Shown here one piece after another: positions 8,901-17,034 of a DNA stretch of 64,000 bases. Where the stretch lies: positions 99,785-163,784 of the forward strand of contig NZ_JAELTN010000002.1 of assembly GCF_016428855.1 (NCBI RefSeq). The letters are read 5' to 3'. The notes beneath the pieces are model-generated. The model ran no database searches and was not told where the DNA came from. It worked only from the letters and a program-made list of their open reading frames with translations. The first letter of the stretch is position 1. Every line of letters begins with the position of its first letter. This DNA is from Pedobacter sp. ASV28 (GTDB taxonomy: Bacteria; Bacteroidota; Bacteroidia; Sphingobacteriales; Sphingobacteriaceae). The position numbers and the translations under genes are program-made.

Positions 8901-8957
8901 AAATGTTATCTCTACAAATATAGTAGAAATGTTATCTCTACAAATATAGTAGAGATA
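8901..8957 (-). promoter_or_regulatory. sodA promoter with tandem 26-bp duplication and palindromic operator
   Basis: Two exact 26-bp copies lie head to tail at 8901-8926 and 8927-8952. Read on the minus strand each holds TATATTTG, a match to the Bacteroidota -7 box TAnnTTTG. The upstream copy is centred in a perfect palindrome (8933-8957): arms TATCTCTAC and GTAGAGATA around 7 bases. In the downstream copy (8907-8931) the palindrome is degraded outside the inner TCTAC/GTAGA arms. The TTTG of the upstream -7 box lies 18 bases before the downstream -7 box, so it could also act as its -33 element. This suggests a repressor site placed on the RNA polymerase contact; the regulator is unknown. Confidence 0.65.
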
Positions 8958-8987
8958 GGTTAAGTTTTATTCAATTGTTTGTCAACT

Positions 8988-9461
8988 TTATTTCCGTTTG
9001 TTGGCAAAAAAGGTAGTCATCAAACTACCGCATTCCGCACTCAAAACGCCCCCTTTTAACAACGTTTTTGGATGTAAAAGGTTTTCTCCGATTTTCGTAA
9101 ATCCACGTTTTTCTTCTTTGGCACCATACACCACCCGGCTAATCTGCGTCCAATAACTGGCCCCCGCACACATTACACAAGGCTCTATGGTAACATAAAG
9201 CGTACAATCCTTAAGATATTTACCCCCCAATGTCTGTGCGGCTGCCGTAAAGGCCTGCATCTCTGCATGTGCAGTTACGTCATTCAGTTGCTCGGTAAGA
9301 TTATAACCCCTTCCCACAACCTTGCCTTTACAAACCACTATAGCCCCAATAGGGATTTCATCTGCCTCAAAGGCCTTTCTTGCTTCATTCAAAGCTAAGC
9401 GCATAAAATGCTCGTCTTCTTGTTCTGGATTGGTGTTTTCTTCGAAACTATAAAAGCTCAT
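8988..9461 (-). CDS. tadA: tRNA-specific adenosine deaminase TadA (cytidine deaminase-like fold)
   Basis: 157 residues from the preferred start MSFYSFEEN; the frame extends upstream to 9494 but that part is untypical. Zinc-dependent deaminase motifs are HAE (TAHAEMQAF) and PCVMC (IEPCVMCAG), with the E of HAE as proton shuttle. The remaining sequence (DEIPIGAIVV, GRGYN, GKYLKDCTLYVT) is typical for TadA, which makes inosine at the wobble base of tRNA-Arg. A guanine or other nucleobase deaminase is the alternative, but the EIPIGA and AHAE context favours TadA. Confidence 0.88.
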   Translation of the reverse strand: MSFYSFEENTNPEQEDEHFMRLALNEARKAFEADEIPIGAIVVCKGKVVGRGYNLTEQLNDVTAHAEMQAFTAAAQTLGGKYLKDCTLYVTIEPCVMCAGASYWTQISRVVYGAKEEKRGFTKIGENLLHPKTLLKGGVLSAECGSLMTTFFANKRK

Positions 9462-9551
9462 TTTTTTCAATTTGAAATAAAGAACAAGGAGCAAAGAATA
9501 AAGATATTGGTTGCCATTCTTGTCGTTTATCTTTGTTCTTTCATCCTTAAT

Positions 9552-9887
9552 CTAAATTAACTTACTACCATTTGGTACTTTTTGTGCTACACTGCTTAAA
9601 ACAATATCGCCATTTTCATCGGCAAAACCAGTAACCAAGAACTCGCTTATGAATTTTCCGATCTGTTTTTTGGGAAAATTAACCACGCCTATAATCTGTC
9701 TGCCGATCAGGCTATCCAAAGTATAATGCTTTGTAATCTGAGCACTGCTCATCTTCGTTCCAAGTTCTCCAAAATCTACCTTTACCTTATAGGCGGGTTT
9801 GCGGGCTTCAGGATATTCAAAGGCTTCAATGATCGTTCCTACCCTGAGTTCTACTTTTTCAAAGTCGTTCCAACTAATTTCTTCCAT
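9552..9887 (-). CDS. CsaA-like tRNA-binding domain protein
   Basis: 111 residues made of a single OB-fold of the tRNA-binding (MetRS C-terminal/CsaA) type: DFEKVELRVGTIIEAFEYPEARKPAYKVKVDFGELGTKMSSAQIT, then the NFPKKQIGKFISEFLVTGF and V-P-N-G ends characteristic of CsaA. Family members are dimeric and bind tRNA; Bacillus CsaA was described as having chaperone-like activity for secretion. It is encoded divergently from the methyltransferase at 10002, and about 90 bp separate it from tadA. Confidence 0.88.
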   Translation of the reverse strand: MEEISWNDFEKVELRVGTIIEAFEYPEARKPAYKVKVDFGELGTKMSSAQITKHYTLDSLIGRQIIGVVNFPKKQIGKFISEFLVTGFADENGDIVLSSVAQKVPNGSKLI

Positions 9888-9966
9888 AGCCCAAAAGTAA
9901 GGTTTTTAGTTGTTCAGCTTTTTAATTGATTGAAAAAAGTTGTATTGGCGTTAGCCATCTTTCACC

Positions 9967-9997
9967 TTTGTTCCTTAGTCCCTGTTCCCTATCTTTG
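9967..9997 (+). promoter_or_regulatory. Bacteroidota-type promoter with likely leaderless start
   Basis: TTTG at 9967-9970 and TATCTTTG at 9990-9997 are separated by 19 bases, matching the TTTG-N19-21-TAnnTTTG consensus. The ATG of the downstream methyltransferase is at 10002, only four bases after the -7 box, so transcription should start at or next to the start codon. Confidence 0.65.
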
Positions 9998-10001
9998 TTG
10001 C

Positions 10002-11189
10002 ATGTTAGAAATCAAGCTAAAAAAAGGAAAAGAGAAAGCGGTGCATCAACGTCATCCTTGGGTATTTTCTGGTGCATTAGATAAAATAATGGGTAAACCC
10101 GAGAATGGTGAGGTGGTAAAAGTGATCAGTGCCAACAATGAATTTTTAGCTTATGGCTATTTTAATGGCCAATCTCGCGTGGCGGTGCGGTTAATAGAAT
10201 GGGAAGAAGGTCAAGAAATTGACGCTGCTTGGTATGAGCACAAGATATCTGCAGCTGTTAATGCCAGGGCCCGCTTGTTAAAAAACAAAGACACTGATGC
10301 TTATCGTTTGATTTTTAGCGAAGCCGATTTCCTGCCGGGGCTAATCGTAGATCAGTACGCCAATTTCTTATCTGTACAGATCTTAAGTGCGGGTATTGAA
10401 AAGGCCAAAGCCATAGTGATCGACATTTTGGTCAAACTTTTGAATCCAAAAGGAATATTCGATCGTAGCGATGCCACGGCACGTACACATGAAGGTATAA
10501 CAGCAGAAAATGGGCTACTCTGGGGAGAAACTCCCGCGGCATTCATTGCCGTAAAAGAAAATGGCATCACCTACCATATCAACATTGCCGAAGGTCAGAA
10601 ATCTGGCTTCTATTGCGATCAGCGTGATAACCGAAGTATCCTGGCCGCCTATACAGCAGGAAAATCTGTTTTAGATTGCTTTAGTTATAGCGGTGGCTTC
10701 AGCCTGAATGCCCTTGCTCAAGGCGCAGCACAGGTAACCAGTGTAGATAGTTCTCCATTGGCCATAGAAACACTGAAACAGAATATCGCTCTGAATGAGT
10801 TTGATGAAACCAAACATATCGCTATACAAAGTGATGTGAACAAACAGTTGCGCCAATTTAACGATGAAGGAAAAAAGTTTGACATAGTAATATTGGATCC
10901 TCCTAAATACGCCCCTTCACGTTCAGCCCTAGATCGGGCAGCAAGAGCATACAAAGACCTAAATCGTAGGGGTTTGATGTTATTGGAAAGCGGTGGCCTG
11001 TTGGCTACATTCTCCTGCTCTGGGGCTGTAGATATCGAAACTTTCAAACAGATTATTGCCTGGGCTGCTTTAGATGCCGGAAAAGAAGTACAGATCATCA
11101 AACAATTTTGCCAGCCAGAAGATCATCCTGTAAGGCTATCTTTTCCTGAAGGGGAGTATTTGAAAGGGCTCTTATTAAGGGTGGTCTAA
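10002..11189 (+). CDS. RlmI-like class I SAM-dependent rRNA methyltransferase
   Basis: 395 residues from ATG 10002 (MLEIKLKKGKEKAVHQRHPWVFSGALDKI); a longer frame exists from a TTG at 9930 but crosses the promoter. Order: N-terminal PUA-like domain (1-75), EEHEB central part (SEADFLPGLIVDQY), and a Rossmann methyltransferase domain with VLDCFSYSGGFSLNA as motif I, VTSVDSSPLAIE, and DPPKYAPSR (the NPPxF/Y-like motif IV), plus ATFSCSGAV. Family members methylate C5 of a 23S rRNA cytidine; the exact site here is inferred only by similarity to RlmI. Confidence 0.92.
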   Translation: MLEIKLKKGKEKAVHQRHPWVFSGALDKIMGKPENGEVVKVISANNEFLAYGYFNGQSRVAVRLIEWEEGQEIDAAWYEHKISAAVNARARLLKNKDTDAYRLIFSEADFLPGLIVDQYANFLSVQILSAGIEKAKAIVIDILVKLLNPKGIFDRSDATARTHEGITAENGLLWGETPAAFIAVKENGITYHINIAEGQKSGFYCDQRDNRSILAAYTAGKSVLDCFSYSGGFSLNALAQGAAQVTSVDSSPLAIETLKQNIALNEFDETKHIAIQSDVNKQLRQFNDEGKKFDIVILDPPKYAPSRSALDRAARAYKDLNRRGLMLLESGGLLATFSCSGAVDIETFKQIIAWAALDAGKEVQIIKQFCQPEDHPVRLSFPEGEYLKGLLLRVV

Positions 11190-11267
11190 TTATAGCTATT
11201 GGCAGCTTCACTAAAGGATTGTTAAATCACATATTTTTAGCTAATTTGAAGCAATAAAAACAGAGCC

Positions 11268-12167
11268 ATGCTGATTGTAAAGAACATTAAACTAAGTAGG
11301 ATAATTATCAATACCTGGTATGTAGATTTAATTATGATCGCATCCTGTATGGGCGCCTACTTCGTTCGCGAATACCTTATCGCCTATCATTTCTCCATTC
11401 CTACCATTATTCCTACTGTATTGGGTACGGCCATTGCTTTTTTCATTGGTTTCAATAACAACCAGGCTTATGACAGATGGTGGGAAGCCAGAAAAGTATG
11501 GGGTGGCCTAGTAAATGATTCGCGATCATATGCCCGTAGTTTACTTAGTTATGTGCCACCAAGTGAAGACAATGACAAAATAGTAACACGGATGATTCGT
11601 CGCCATATTGCCTTTTTATATGCGCTAAAGGCAAATTTGAGAGGTACCGTTGACTTAATCTATGTAAAATACCTCAGCGAAGAGGAAAGACGGGCGGTAG
11701 AAACACAGGCCAATATTCATAATGCCATTTTACATAAACAGGCCGACGATTTGGAAAAACTATACCATACCCAGCAAATAGATGGTTTTAAGTTTATGGC
11801 CATTAATGAGTTGCTCACTAAATTTAGCGATGGCATGGGCATGAGCGAACGAATCAGAAACACTGTATTTCCAACCACCTACAGTTACCTGACCAAGGTT
11901 TTTATATGGCTTTTCGTCGTAACCTTTACTTTGGTCATCAGCCAGGAAATGGGAATTTGGTCTATTTTTATGGGCTGGATGATCGGTTTTGTTTTTGTCT
12001 CCACCCAAATCAACGGCATGAATCTTGTCGACCCCTTTGAAAACAATGTGGCTGGAATACCATTAAATCAAATTACAAGAACCATAGAGATTAATCTTTT
12101 GCAAATGATAGGGGAAGAAAATACCCCTCCACCAATTACCCCCATTAATGACGAATATGTGCTGTAA
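11268..12167 (+). CDS. Bestrophin family (UPF0187) anion channel-like membrane protein
   Basis: 299 residues with hydrophobic segments near 20-36, 42-62, and a pair around 205-245. The family signatures are FFIGFNNNQAYDRWWEARKVWGGLVNDSR in the first third and INGMNLVDPFENNVAGIPLNQITRTIEINL at the end. Bacterial bestrophin homologues form pentameric ion channels in the inner membrane. It is a single gene with a strong bidirectional terminator downstream. Confidence 0.92.
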   Translation: MLIVKNIKLSRIIINTWYVDLIMIASCMGAYFVREYLIAYHFSIPTIIPTVLGTAIAFFIGFNNNQAYDRWWEARKVWGGLVNDSRSYARSLLSYVPPSEDNDKIVTRMIRRHIAFLYALKANLRGTVDLIYVKYLSEEERRAVETQANIHNAILHKQADDLEKLYHTQQIDGFKFMAINELLTKFSDGMGMSERIRNTVFPTTYSYLTKVFIWLFVVTFTLVISQEMGIWSIFMGWMIGFVFVSTQINGMNLVDPFENNVAGIPLNQITRTIEINLLQMIGEENTPPPITPINDEYVL

Positions 12168-12235
12168 TGAGCTCTTATGAGGTTTTAAATTAATAGCACA
12201 TCAAAAGCTAAACTTCGTAAGCTTAGCGTCTCATT

Positions 12236-12271
12236 AAGAAGCCCCAACGAAAATTTTCGTTGGGGCTTCTT
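12236..12271. terminator. Bidirectional terminator between convergent genes
   Basis: A perfect 36-base palindrome: AAGAAGCCCCAACGAAAA (12236-12253) followed immediately by its exact complement. T-rich ends on both strands allow it to stop the bestrophin gene on the plus strand and the small membrane protein gene on the minus strand. Confidence 0.9.
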
Positions 12272-12284
12272 ATAGGTAGCGTTT

Positions 12285-12536
12285 TTAAAGCTCTTCTGAT
12301 TTGGTAGGTAAATTATCAAACTCTCCATCTAGGGCATATTTGCCAAAAATGACCAGTCCTGCTGCAATTGGAATAAAAATCAATAAAATAATTCCCCATT
12401 GTAGGGCGGTATTGGTTTGATTAATTCCGGCAGGTGCCGCATTGATCTTATCCCAAGCTTGCCAGAACATAAATATGGTAGAAAGTGGACCTAAAATGAT
12501 CCATACTAATCCTAAAATTCTTTTTAATGCCTTCAT
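12285..12536 (-). CDS. Small two-helix membrane protein, possibly DUF6814
   Basis: 83 residues with two membrane segments (about 7-26 and 46-66) and a charged tail (KYALDGEFDNLPTKSEEL). The ATG lies 4 bp after the stop of the MFS transporter upstream, so the two are surely co-transcribed, and this gene precedes the terminator. I recall a small Bacteroidota family (DUF6814) with this appearance next to MFS transporters; the assignment is tentative. It may be an accessory subunit of the transporter. Confidence 0.7.
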   Translation of the reverse strand: MKALKRILGLVWIILGPLSTIFMFWQAWDKINAAPAGINQTNTALQWGIILLIFIPIAAGLVIFGKYALDGEFDNLPTKSEEL

Positions 12537-12540
12537 GATA

Positions 12541-14070
12541 TTAATCGTTTACGTTTTCGTCTCTTTTGTTGGATAAATAAACCGTGCCTATTACAAAACA
12601 CAGGGCGGCGATCCCTATAGGGTACCATAATCCAGATAGTGGGGTAGAACCTTTAAAGCTGGCAATAAGGGTAGCCACAAAAGGAACCAGGCCACCAAAC
12701 ACACCATTGCCAATATGGTAAGGTAGCGACATAGAAGTGTAGCGTATTTTAGTTGGAAAAAGTTCCACTAAAAATGCAGCTATTGGTCCATACACCATGG
12801 TAACCAGCAGTACCTGAAAGAAAATCAATCCTACAAAAACCCAAAAATCGTTACTTGCCAGTTTTTTATCCTTATAGAGCACCGCTGAATGTCCAATGGA
12901 CTTTCCTACTGCGGCGTATACCGTGTCTACGCTTACCTTATTAAAGGAGGCTCCTGTTAACAAATTTATTTTTGTGGTAGTGGTCAGTAAACTGTCTCCA
13001 TTTTCGTGAAGCTGTGTTTTGGTCATCACTGGAAGCGCTATTTCTTTGATATCGCTTTGCGCTACCTTACTCATATCCGTTCTATCCAAGAATTCCTGAT
13101 AAATAGGGCGATAAAAGATGATGCCCAGCAACATGCCTGTTAACATGATCCACTTGCGGCCAACCTTATCGCTCCAAGCGCCAAATACCACAAAAAACGG
13201 CGTGGCAAAAGCAATTCCCCAAAGTAACATATACCTAGAGTCGTTAAAGTCTACATGACAAGTGTTTTCAATAAATGATTGTGCGTAGAACTGACCGGTG
13301 TACCAAACCACACCTTGCCCCATGGTCGCACCAAAAAGTGCCAGTAATACCATTTTGAAATTGGCCTTTTTACTAAAGCTTTCTTTCAAAGGATTTTTAG
13401 AAATATTGCCTTCACTTTTTAGTTTACTAAACATTGGCGATTCGTGCATCTTCATACGAATGTACACCGATACCAAAATCAGTACGATAGATAGTAAGAA
13501 AGGTACTCTCCAGCCCCAATCTGCAAATTCTGCTGCGCCAATCATATTTTTGGTCAATACAATAACCCCTAAAGAGAGAAATAACCCTAAAGTGGCAGTA
13601 GTTTGGATCCAACTGGTAAAAAAGCCTCTTTTACCTTTTGGAGCATGCTCCGCTACATAGGTTGCCGCGCCACCGTACTCACCACCAAGGGCCAAACCCT
13701 GTATCAATCTTAAAATTAAGACCAATATTGGGGCGGCATAGCCAATGCTCGAATAAGACGGGATTAGTCCGATAAGGAAAGTCGATCCTCCCATGAGTAC
13801 TAAGGTAAGCAAGAACGTATATTTACGCCCAATTAAATCGCCTAAGCGTCCAAATACCAATGCCCCAAAAGGTCTAACAATAAAACCTGCGGCAAAAATG
13901 GCTAAGGTATTGATTAGTGCAGAAGCACCTGCATCGGCAGGGAAAAGTTGAGATCCGATAATGGTAGCTAAACTACCAAAGATGTAGAAGTCGTACCATT
14001 CTATAAGCGTCCCCAAAGAGGACGCTCCAATTACTTTAAAAATGTTGTTTGATTTAGTTTCTGGGTTCAT
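12541..14070 (-). CDS. MFS transporter, metabolite:H+ symporter (MHS) family
   Basis: 509 residues, about 12 membrane segments. The MHS family marks are the N-terminal IGASSLGTLIEWYDFYIFG, the FGRLGDLIGRKYTF loop motif, RLIQGLALGGEYGGAATYVAEHAPKGKRG, and the FGAWSDKVGRKW repeat in the second half. Relatives import proline, betaine, citrate, alpha-ketoglutarate or shikimate with protons. Unusually, a hydrophilic insert of about 75 residues (approximately 330-405, from FLDRTDMSK to ASNDFW) separates two segments of the second half. The substrate cannot be read. It heads a two-gene operon with the small membrane protein. Confidence 0.9.
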   Translation of the reverse strand: MNPETKSNNIFKVIGASSLGTLIEWYDFYIFGSLATIIGSQLFPADAGASALINTLAIFAAGFIVRPFGALVFGRLGDLIGRKYTFLLTLVLMGGSTFLIGLIPSYSSIGYAAPILVLILRLIQGLALGGEYGGAATYVAEHAPKGKRGFFTSWIQTTATLGLFLSLGVIVLTKNMIGAAEFADWGWRVPFLLSIVLILVSVYIRMKMHESPMFSKLKSEGNISKNPLKESFSKKANFKMVLLALFGATMGQGVVWYTGQFYAQSFIENTCHVDFNDSRYMLLWGIAFATPFFVVFGAWSDKVGRKWIMLTGMLLGIIFYRPIYQEFLDRTDMSKVAQSDIKEIALPVMTKTQLHENGDSLLTTTTKINLLTGASFNKVSVDTVYAAVGKSIGHSAVLYKDKKLASNDFWVFVGLIFFQVLLVTMVYGPIAAFLVELFPTKIRYTSMSLPYHIGNGVFGGLVPFVATLIASFKGSTPLSGLWYPIGIAALCFVIGTVYLSNKRDENVND

Positions 14071-14148
14071 ATTAGGTTTTGGTTCAAATACTAAAACTAG
14101 TTGATTAAACCCTAAAAAACAACATTTTACGAAAAATAGGCTAAGATA

Positions 14149-14910
14149 CTATATAAACATCCCTCCAGATACTTCAAGCCTTTGCGCATTTATCCAGCGA
14201 CCTTCTTCCGAACATAAAAATGCAACCACTCCGCCAATATCGTCAGGTAAGCCTGCTCTGCCAAGTGCAGTATTAGAGGCAATAATAGAATTTACCTGGT
14301 CATTATCCCTAACGACTCCACCGCCAAAGTCGGTTTCTATGGCTCCCGGTGCAATGGCATTCACCGCAATCTGCCTTGCACCCAGTTCTTTTGCCAAATA
14401 TTTGGTGAGCACTTCTATAGCACCTTTCAGCGCAGCATAAGCGCTATAGCCTGGCATTGAAAAACGGGTTAAACCTGTAGAAACATTAATTATCCTTCCT
14501 CCATTAGCTAAAATCGCTAACGTTTTTTGGATAAGAAAGTACACTCCCTTAAAGTGGATATTGGTTAAAAGATCAAACTGCTCTTCTGTAGTTTCTGTAA
14601 AGGGTGTATTAATTCCAATACCTGCATTGTTTACCAAAAAATCAAAATTCTGGCGTTGCCATTTGTCATTTAACAAAGTATTTAGCTGGCCAACGAAATC
14701 ATCGAAAGTTTTGATCTTCGATACGTCCAATTGTAATGCGGCTCCTTTTTGTCCCAAAGCCTCGATGGCAGCCACTACTTCTTCTGCCTCTTCTTTTTTG
14801 CTATTGTAGGTAATAATGACATCGTTCCCCTTTTGGGCGAGTGCTAAGGCCATGTTTCTTCCCAAACCACGGCTGGCGCCAGTTACTAATGCTATTTTTT
14901 GAGTTTTCAT
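14149..14910 (-). CDS. Short-chain dehydrogenase/reductase (SDR)
   Basis: 253 residues from the preferred start MKTQKIALVTGASRGLGRN; the frame continues upstream to 14946 without homology. Classical SDR marks are TGASRGLG (NAD(P) binding, about 9-16), NNAGIG, the catalytic Ser (INVSTG), the YAALK form of the YxxxK motif, and the C-terminal ETDFGG loop. It is a cytosolic oxidoreductase of unknown substrate. The AraC-type regulator lies directly upstream on the same strand, 91 bp away, and may control it. Confidence 0.92.
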   Translation of the reverse strand: MKTQKIALVTGASRGLGRNMALALAQKGNDVIITYNSKKEEAEEVVAAIEALGQKGAALQLDVSKIKTFDDFVGQLNTLLNDKWQRQNFDFLVNNAGIGINTPFTETTEEQFDLLTNIHFKGVYFLIQKTLAILANGGRIINVSTGLTRFSMPGYSAYAALKGAIEVLTKYLAKELGARQIAVNAIAPGAIETDFGGGVVRDNDQVNSIIASNTALGRAGLPDDIGGVVAFLCSEEGRWINAQRLEVSGGMFI

Positions 14911-15001
14911 GTTTTTTGCTTTAAGATTATATACAAATATCACCACTTATACCACCATAAAAATGGTGACAGTTTAAGATTCTATGAGGGCTAAAAAATA
15001 C

Positions 15002-15376
15002 TTAACTCAATTGTTTACGATATTGTTTTGGGGTAATGCCCTCAAAAGATTTAAAAAATTTAGTAAAATTGGTCGGTTCGTTAAAAGTAAGCCGATAGCT
15101 GATTTCATGAATTGGTTTTTGCGTATTTACCAACATTTTTCGGGCTTCTTGCAATATGCGTTGCTCTGCAAAATGACAAGGAGAATAACCTGTGCTTAGT
15201 TTTATGGTATTGCTAAAGTGGGTGGGGTGAATAAACAACAATGCTGCAAAATCTTTGATATGGTACATCCTATCTATTTTTCCAGTTAAAATATCTTCAA
15301 CATGTTGATCCAACAAGTTGAAAAAGTCTTGAGTAATCTCGTCCTTACGGGATAATAGTTTTTTAGGGATTGCCAT
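15002..15376 (-). CDS. AraC family transcriptional regulator, short form
   Basis: 124 residues, essentially only the double helix-turn-helix domain: first HTH MYHIKDFAALLFIHPTHFSNTIKLSTG, second HTH IHEISYRLTFNEPTNFTKFFKSFEGITPKQYRKQ. The N-terminal 30 residues are too short for a sugar-binding cupin sensor, so ligand sensing is not evident. It probably controls the SDR gene downstream or itself. The 161 bp upstream of it, up to the T9SS protein gene, holds no gene. Confidence 0.88.
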   Translation of the reverse strand: MAIPKKLLSRKDEITQDFFNLLDQHVEDILTGKIDRMYHIKDFAALLFIHPTHFSNTIKLSTGYSPCHFAEQRILQEARKMLVNTQKPIHEISYRLTFNEPTNFTKFFKSFEGITPKQYRKQLS

Positions 15377-15537
15377 TAAGCTAATTTAGCAATACTATAG
15401 TTATGATACCATTTAGGTAATGTCATAATTTATAGCCCTTTAATAAATTAAGTCTTATCACAGTTTCTCTTTCAGCAGACTACCTAAAGGGTATACCTCT
15501 TAGAGATACTTCTCTTCAACAAAAGGGATTTAACTGC

Positions 15538-16965
15538 TTATTTCAAGAATTTCTTCTTCAACAGTTGATTTCTAATATGTAATGTAGCGATAAAAATACC
15601 TTGATTTGAATCTGACATATTTAGGGATAAATGATTGGCCCCCTTATTTAGGGAAACCGCTTGTTCTAAAACTTTTTTTCCGCTTATGTTATAAATGGTC
15701 AATTGTGCCTCAGAGGTATGGTCTGCGGTAATACCAATGTTTATATTGGATGAATTAGGTGCTGAGTATATTTCCATCGCTAAATTGCCTAAACCCATAT
15801 TTACGGAAACAGGATCGGTTAATGTGGCTTTTCCATCAAAATCTATCTGGTTTAAGCGATAATAGTTTAAACCATTCACCGGATTATCATCCGTAAAATA
15901 ATAATGTAACAGGTGTTCGCTATTCCCTGCACCATTTATTTTGGCTATATTTTTGAATTGGATCCCATCTGTTGATCTTTGAACTTCAAAATAGGCATTG
16001 TTCAGCTCTGATGCCGTATTCCATTTCAAAAGCACCGAGGCAGCTTGTTTCTGGGCAACAAACGAAGCAAGTGAGATTGGCATAACCGCTTCCGGTAGAA
16101 AATCTGAGTAGACAAAATCATCTAAAAAAGTAACCGCATTAGTGGTTGAAGATTTGGAGTTAAAAGCAAATGCATTTAGGTTTAATGAAGCCCCCAGTAC
16201 ACCAGCTCCAAAATCTGTAACACCTGTAGCAGAAAACAGTTGGGTACCATCAACCCAGACCTGCCATTTACCAGCCCCGATATGACAGTTGGCCGAATTT
16301 TTTGAATAAATCTTTGCCAATGTGGTATTATTACCATACACTTCAATGGTATGTTCGCTATTTGGAGTAAAACCGGCTATTACTGGATTTAATGCCTCAC
16401 TTATTGATGTTGTAGAATTATTTGAGGTCGTATTTAAAAAGAAACTAAAGCTATGTTTCGTTGCCCCTAAGTTCCATTGCATGGAGGCAAATCCCCCATC
16501 AACCATACCGCTTCCATTGCTATAAAAGGCTCCGCCATCATTATTCCCTATCGAAAATATTTGTTCGCCATTGGTTCCCGCATCAAACCTTATCTTATAG
16601 CTCAAGCTCATTACCTTAGATGTGGAAGGAATATTATAAACGGAAAATTTATTACTTGAGGTTGATGTGGGCGCAGTGATTTTCAAACGAGCAGCCGACC
16701 CAATGGTCGCTCCCGTATTTGCTAATTCAAATTTGCCCGAGCTAGGTGAACTCATCCTAAACCTCACCACCTGCGCCGGGATTGATGAAGGGCTGGGACT
16801 TGGTATATCCAAATTGGGACTTTGGGAAACGGTAGATTCTATTGCTCCATTGGCCGCAATGACAAAAGTTCCCGTATTTGTACCGAAATCTAATGTCCAA
16901 GTAGTTTGGGCAACGCAAATTACCGTAAAAACCAGTAGTGATAAAGTGGTCAACAATTTTTTCAT
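15538..16965 (-). CDS. Secreted protein with type IX secretion C-terminal sorting domain
   Basis: 475 residues. Signal peptide 1-20 (ending ICVAQ), then a beta-rich region of about 280 residues resembling a concanavalin-like sandwich (SYKIRFDAGTNG, FYSNGSG, WQVWVDGTQLFS), then a linker domain (VLLKWNTASELNNAYFEVQRSTDG...YYRLNQIDFDGK) common in T9SS cargo, and a C-terminal type A sorting tail (LTIYNISGKKVLEQ...GIFIATLHIRNQLLKKKFLK). It should be exported across the outer membrane by T9SS and attached to the surface or released. It is the last of a group of envelope genes on the minus strand. Confidence 0.88.
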   Translation of the reverse strand: MKKLLTTLSLLVFTVICVAQTTWTLDFGTNTGTFVIAANGAIESTVSQSPNLDIPSPSPSSIPAQVVRFRMSSPSSGKFELANTGATIGSAARLKITAPTSTSSNKFSVYNIPSTSKVMSLSYKIRFDAGTNGEQIFSIGNNDGGAFYSNGSGMVDGGFASMQWNLGATKHSFSFFLNTTSNNSTTSISEALNPVIAGFTPNSEHTIEVYGNNTTLAKIYSKNSANCHIGAGKWQVWVDGTQLFSATGVTDFGAGVLGASLNLNAFAFNSKSSTTNAVTFLDDFVYSDFLPEAVMPISLASFVAQKQAASVLLKWNTASELNNAYFEVQRSTDGIQFKNIAKINGAGNSEHLLHYYFTDDNPVNGLNYYRLNQIDFDGKATLTDPVSVNMGLGNLAMEIYSAPNSSNINIGITADHTSEAQLTIYNISGKKVLEQAVSLNKGANHLSLNMSDSNQGIFIATLHIRNQLLKKKFLK

Positions 16966-16999
16966 CTCAATTCGTTTTGGGTTGGTTAATAGGATTTTT

Positions 17000-17027
17000 C
17001 GTCATGGCTTCGTACCTCGAAATGACG
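17000..17027. repeat. Short inverted repeat, remnant of a dispersed element
   Basis: CGTCAT (17000-17005) and ATGACG (17022-17027) bracket a core that reads TTTCGAGGTACGAAG on the minus strand. This wording resembles the dispersed GTCATTnCGAGGTACGAAG elements I associate with Bacteroidota genomes. It sits in the 69-bp gap between the lamin-tail lipoprotein and the T9SS cargo gene. Confidence 0.45.
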
Positions 17028-17034
17028 TCTTAAA

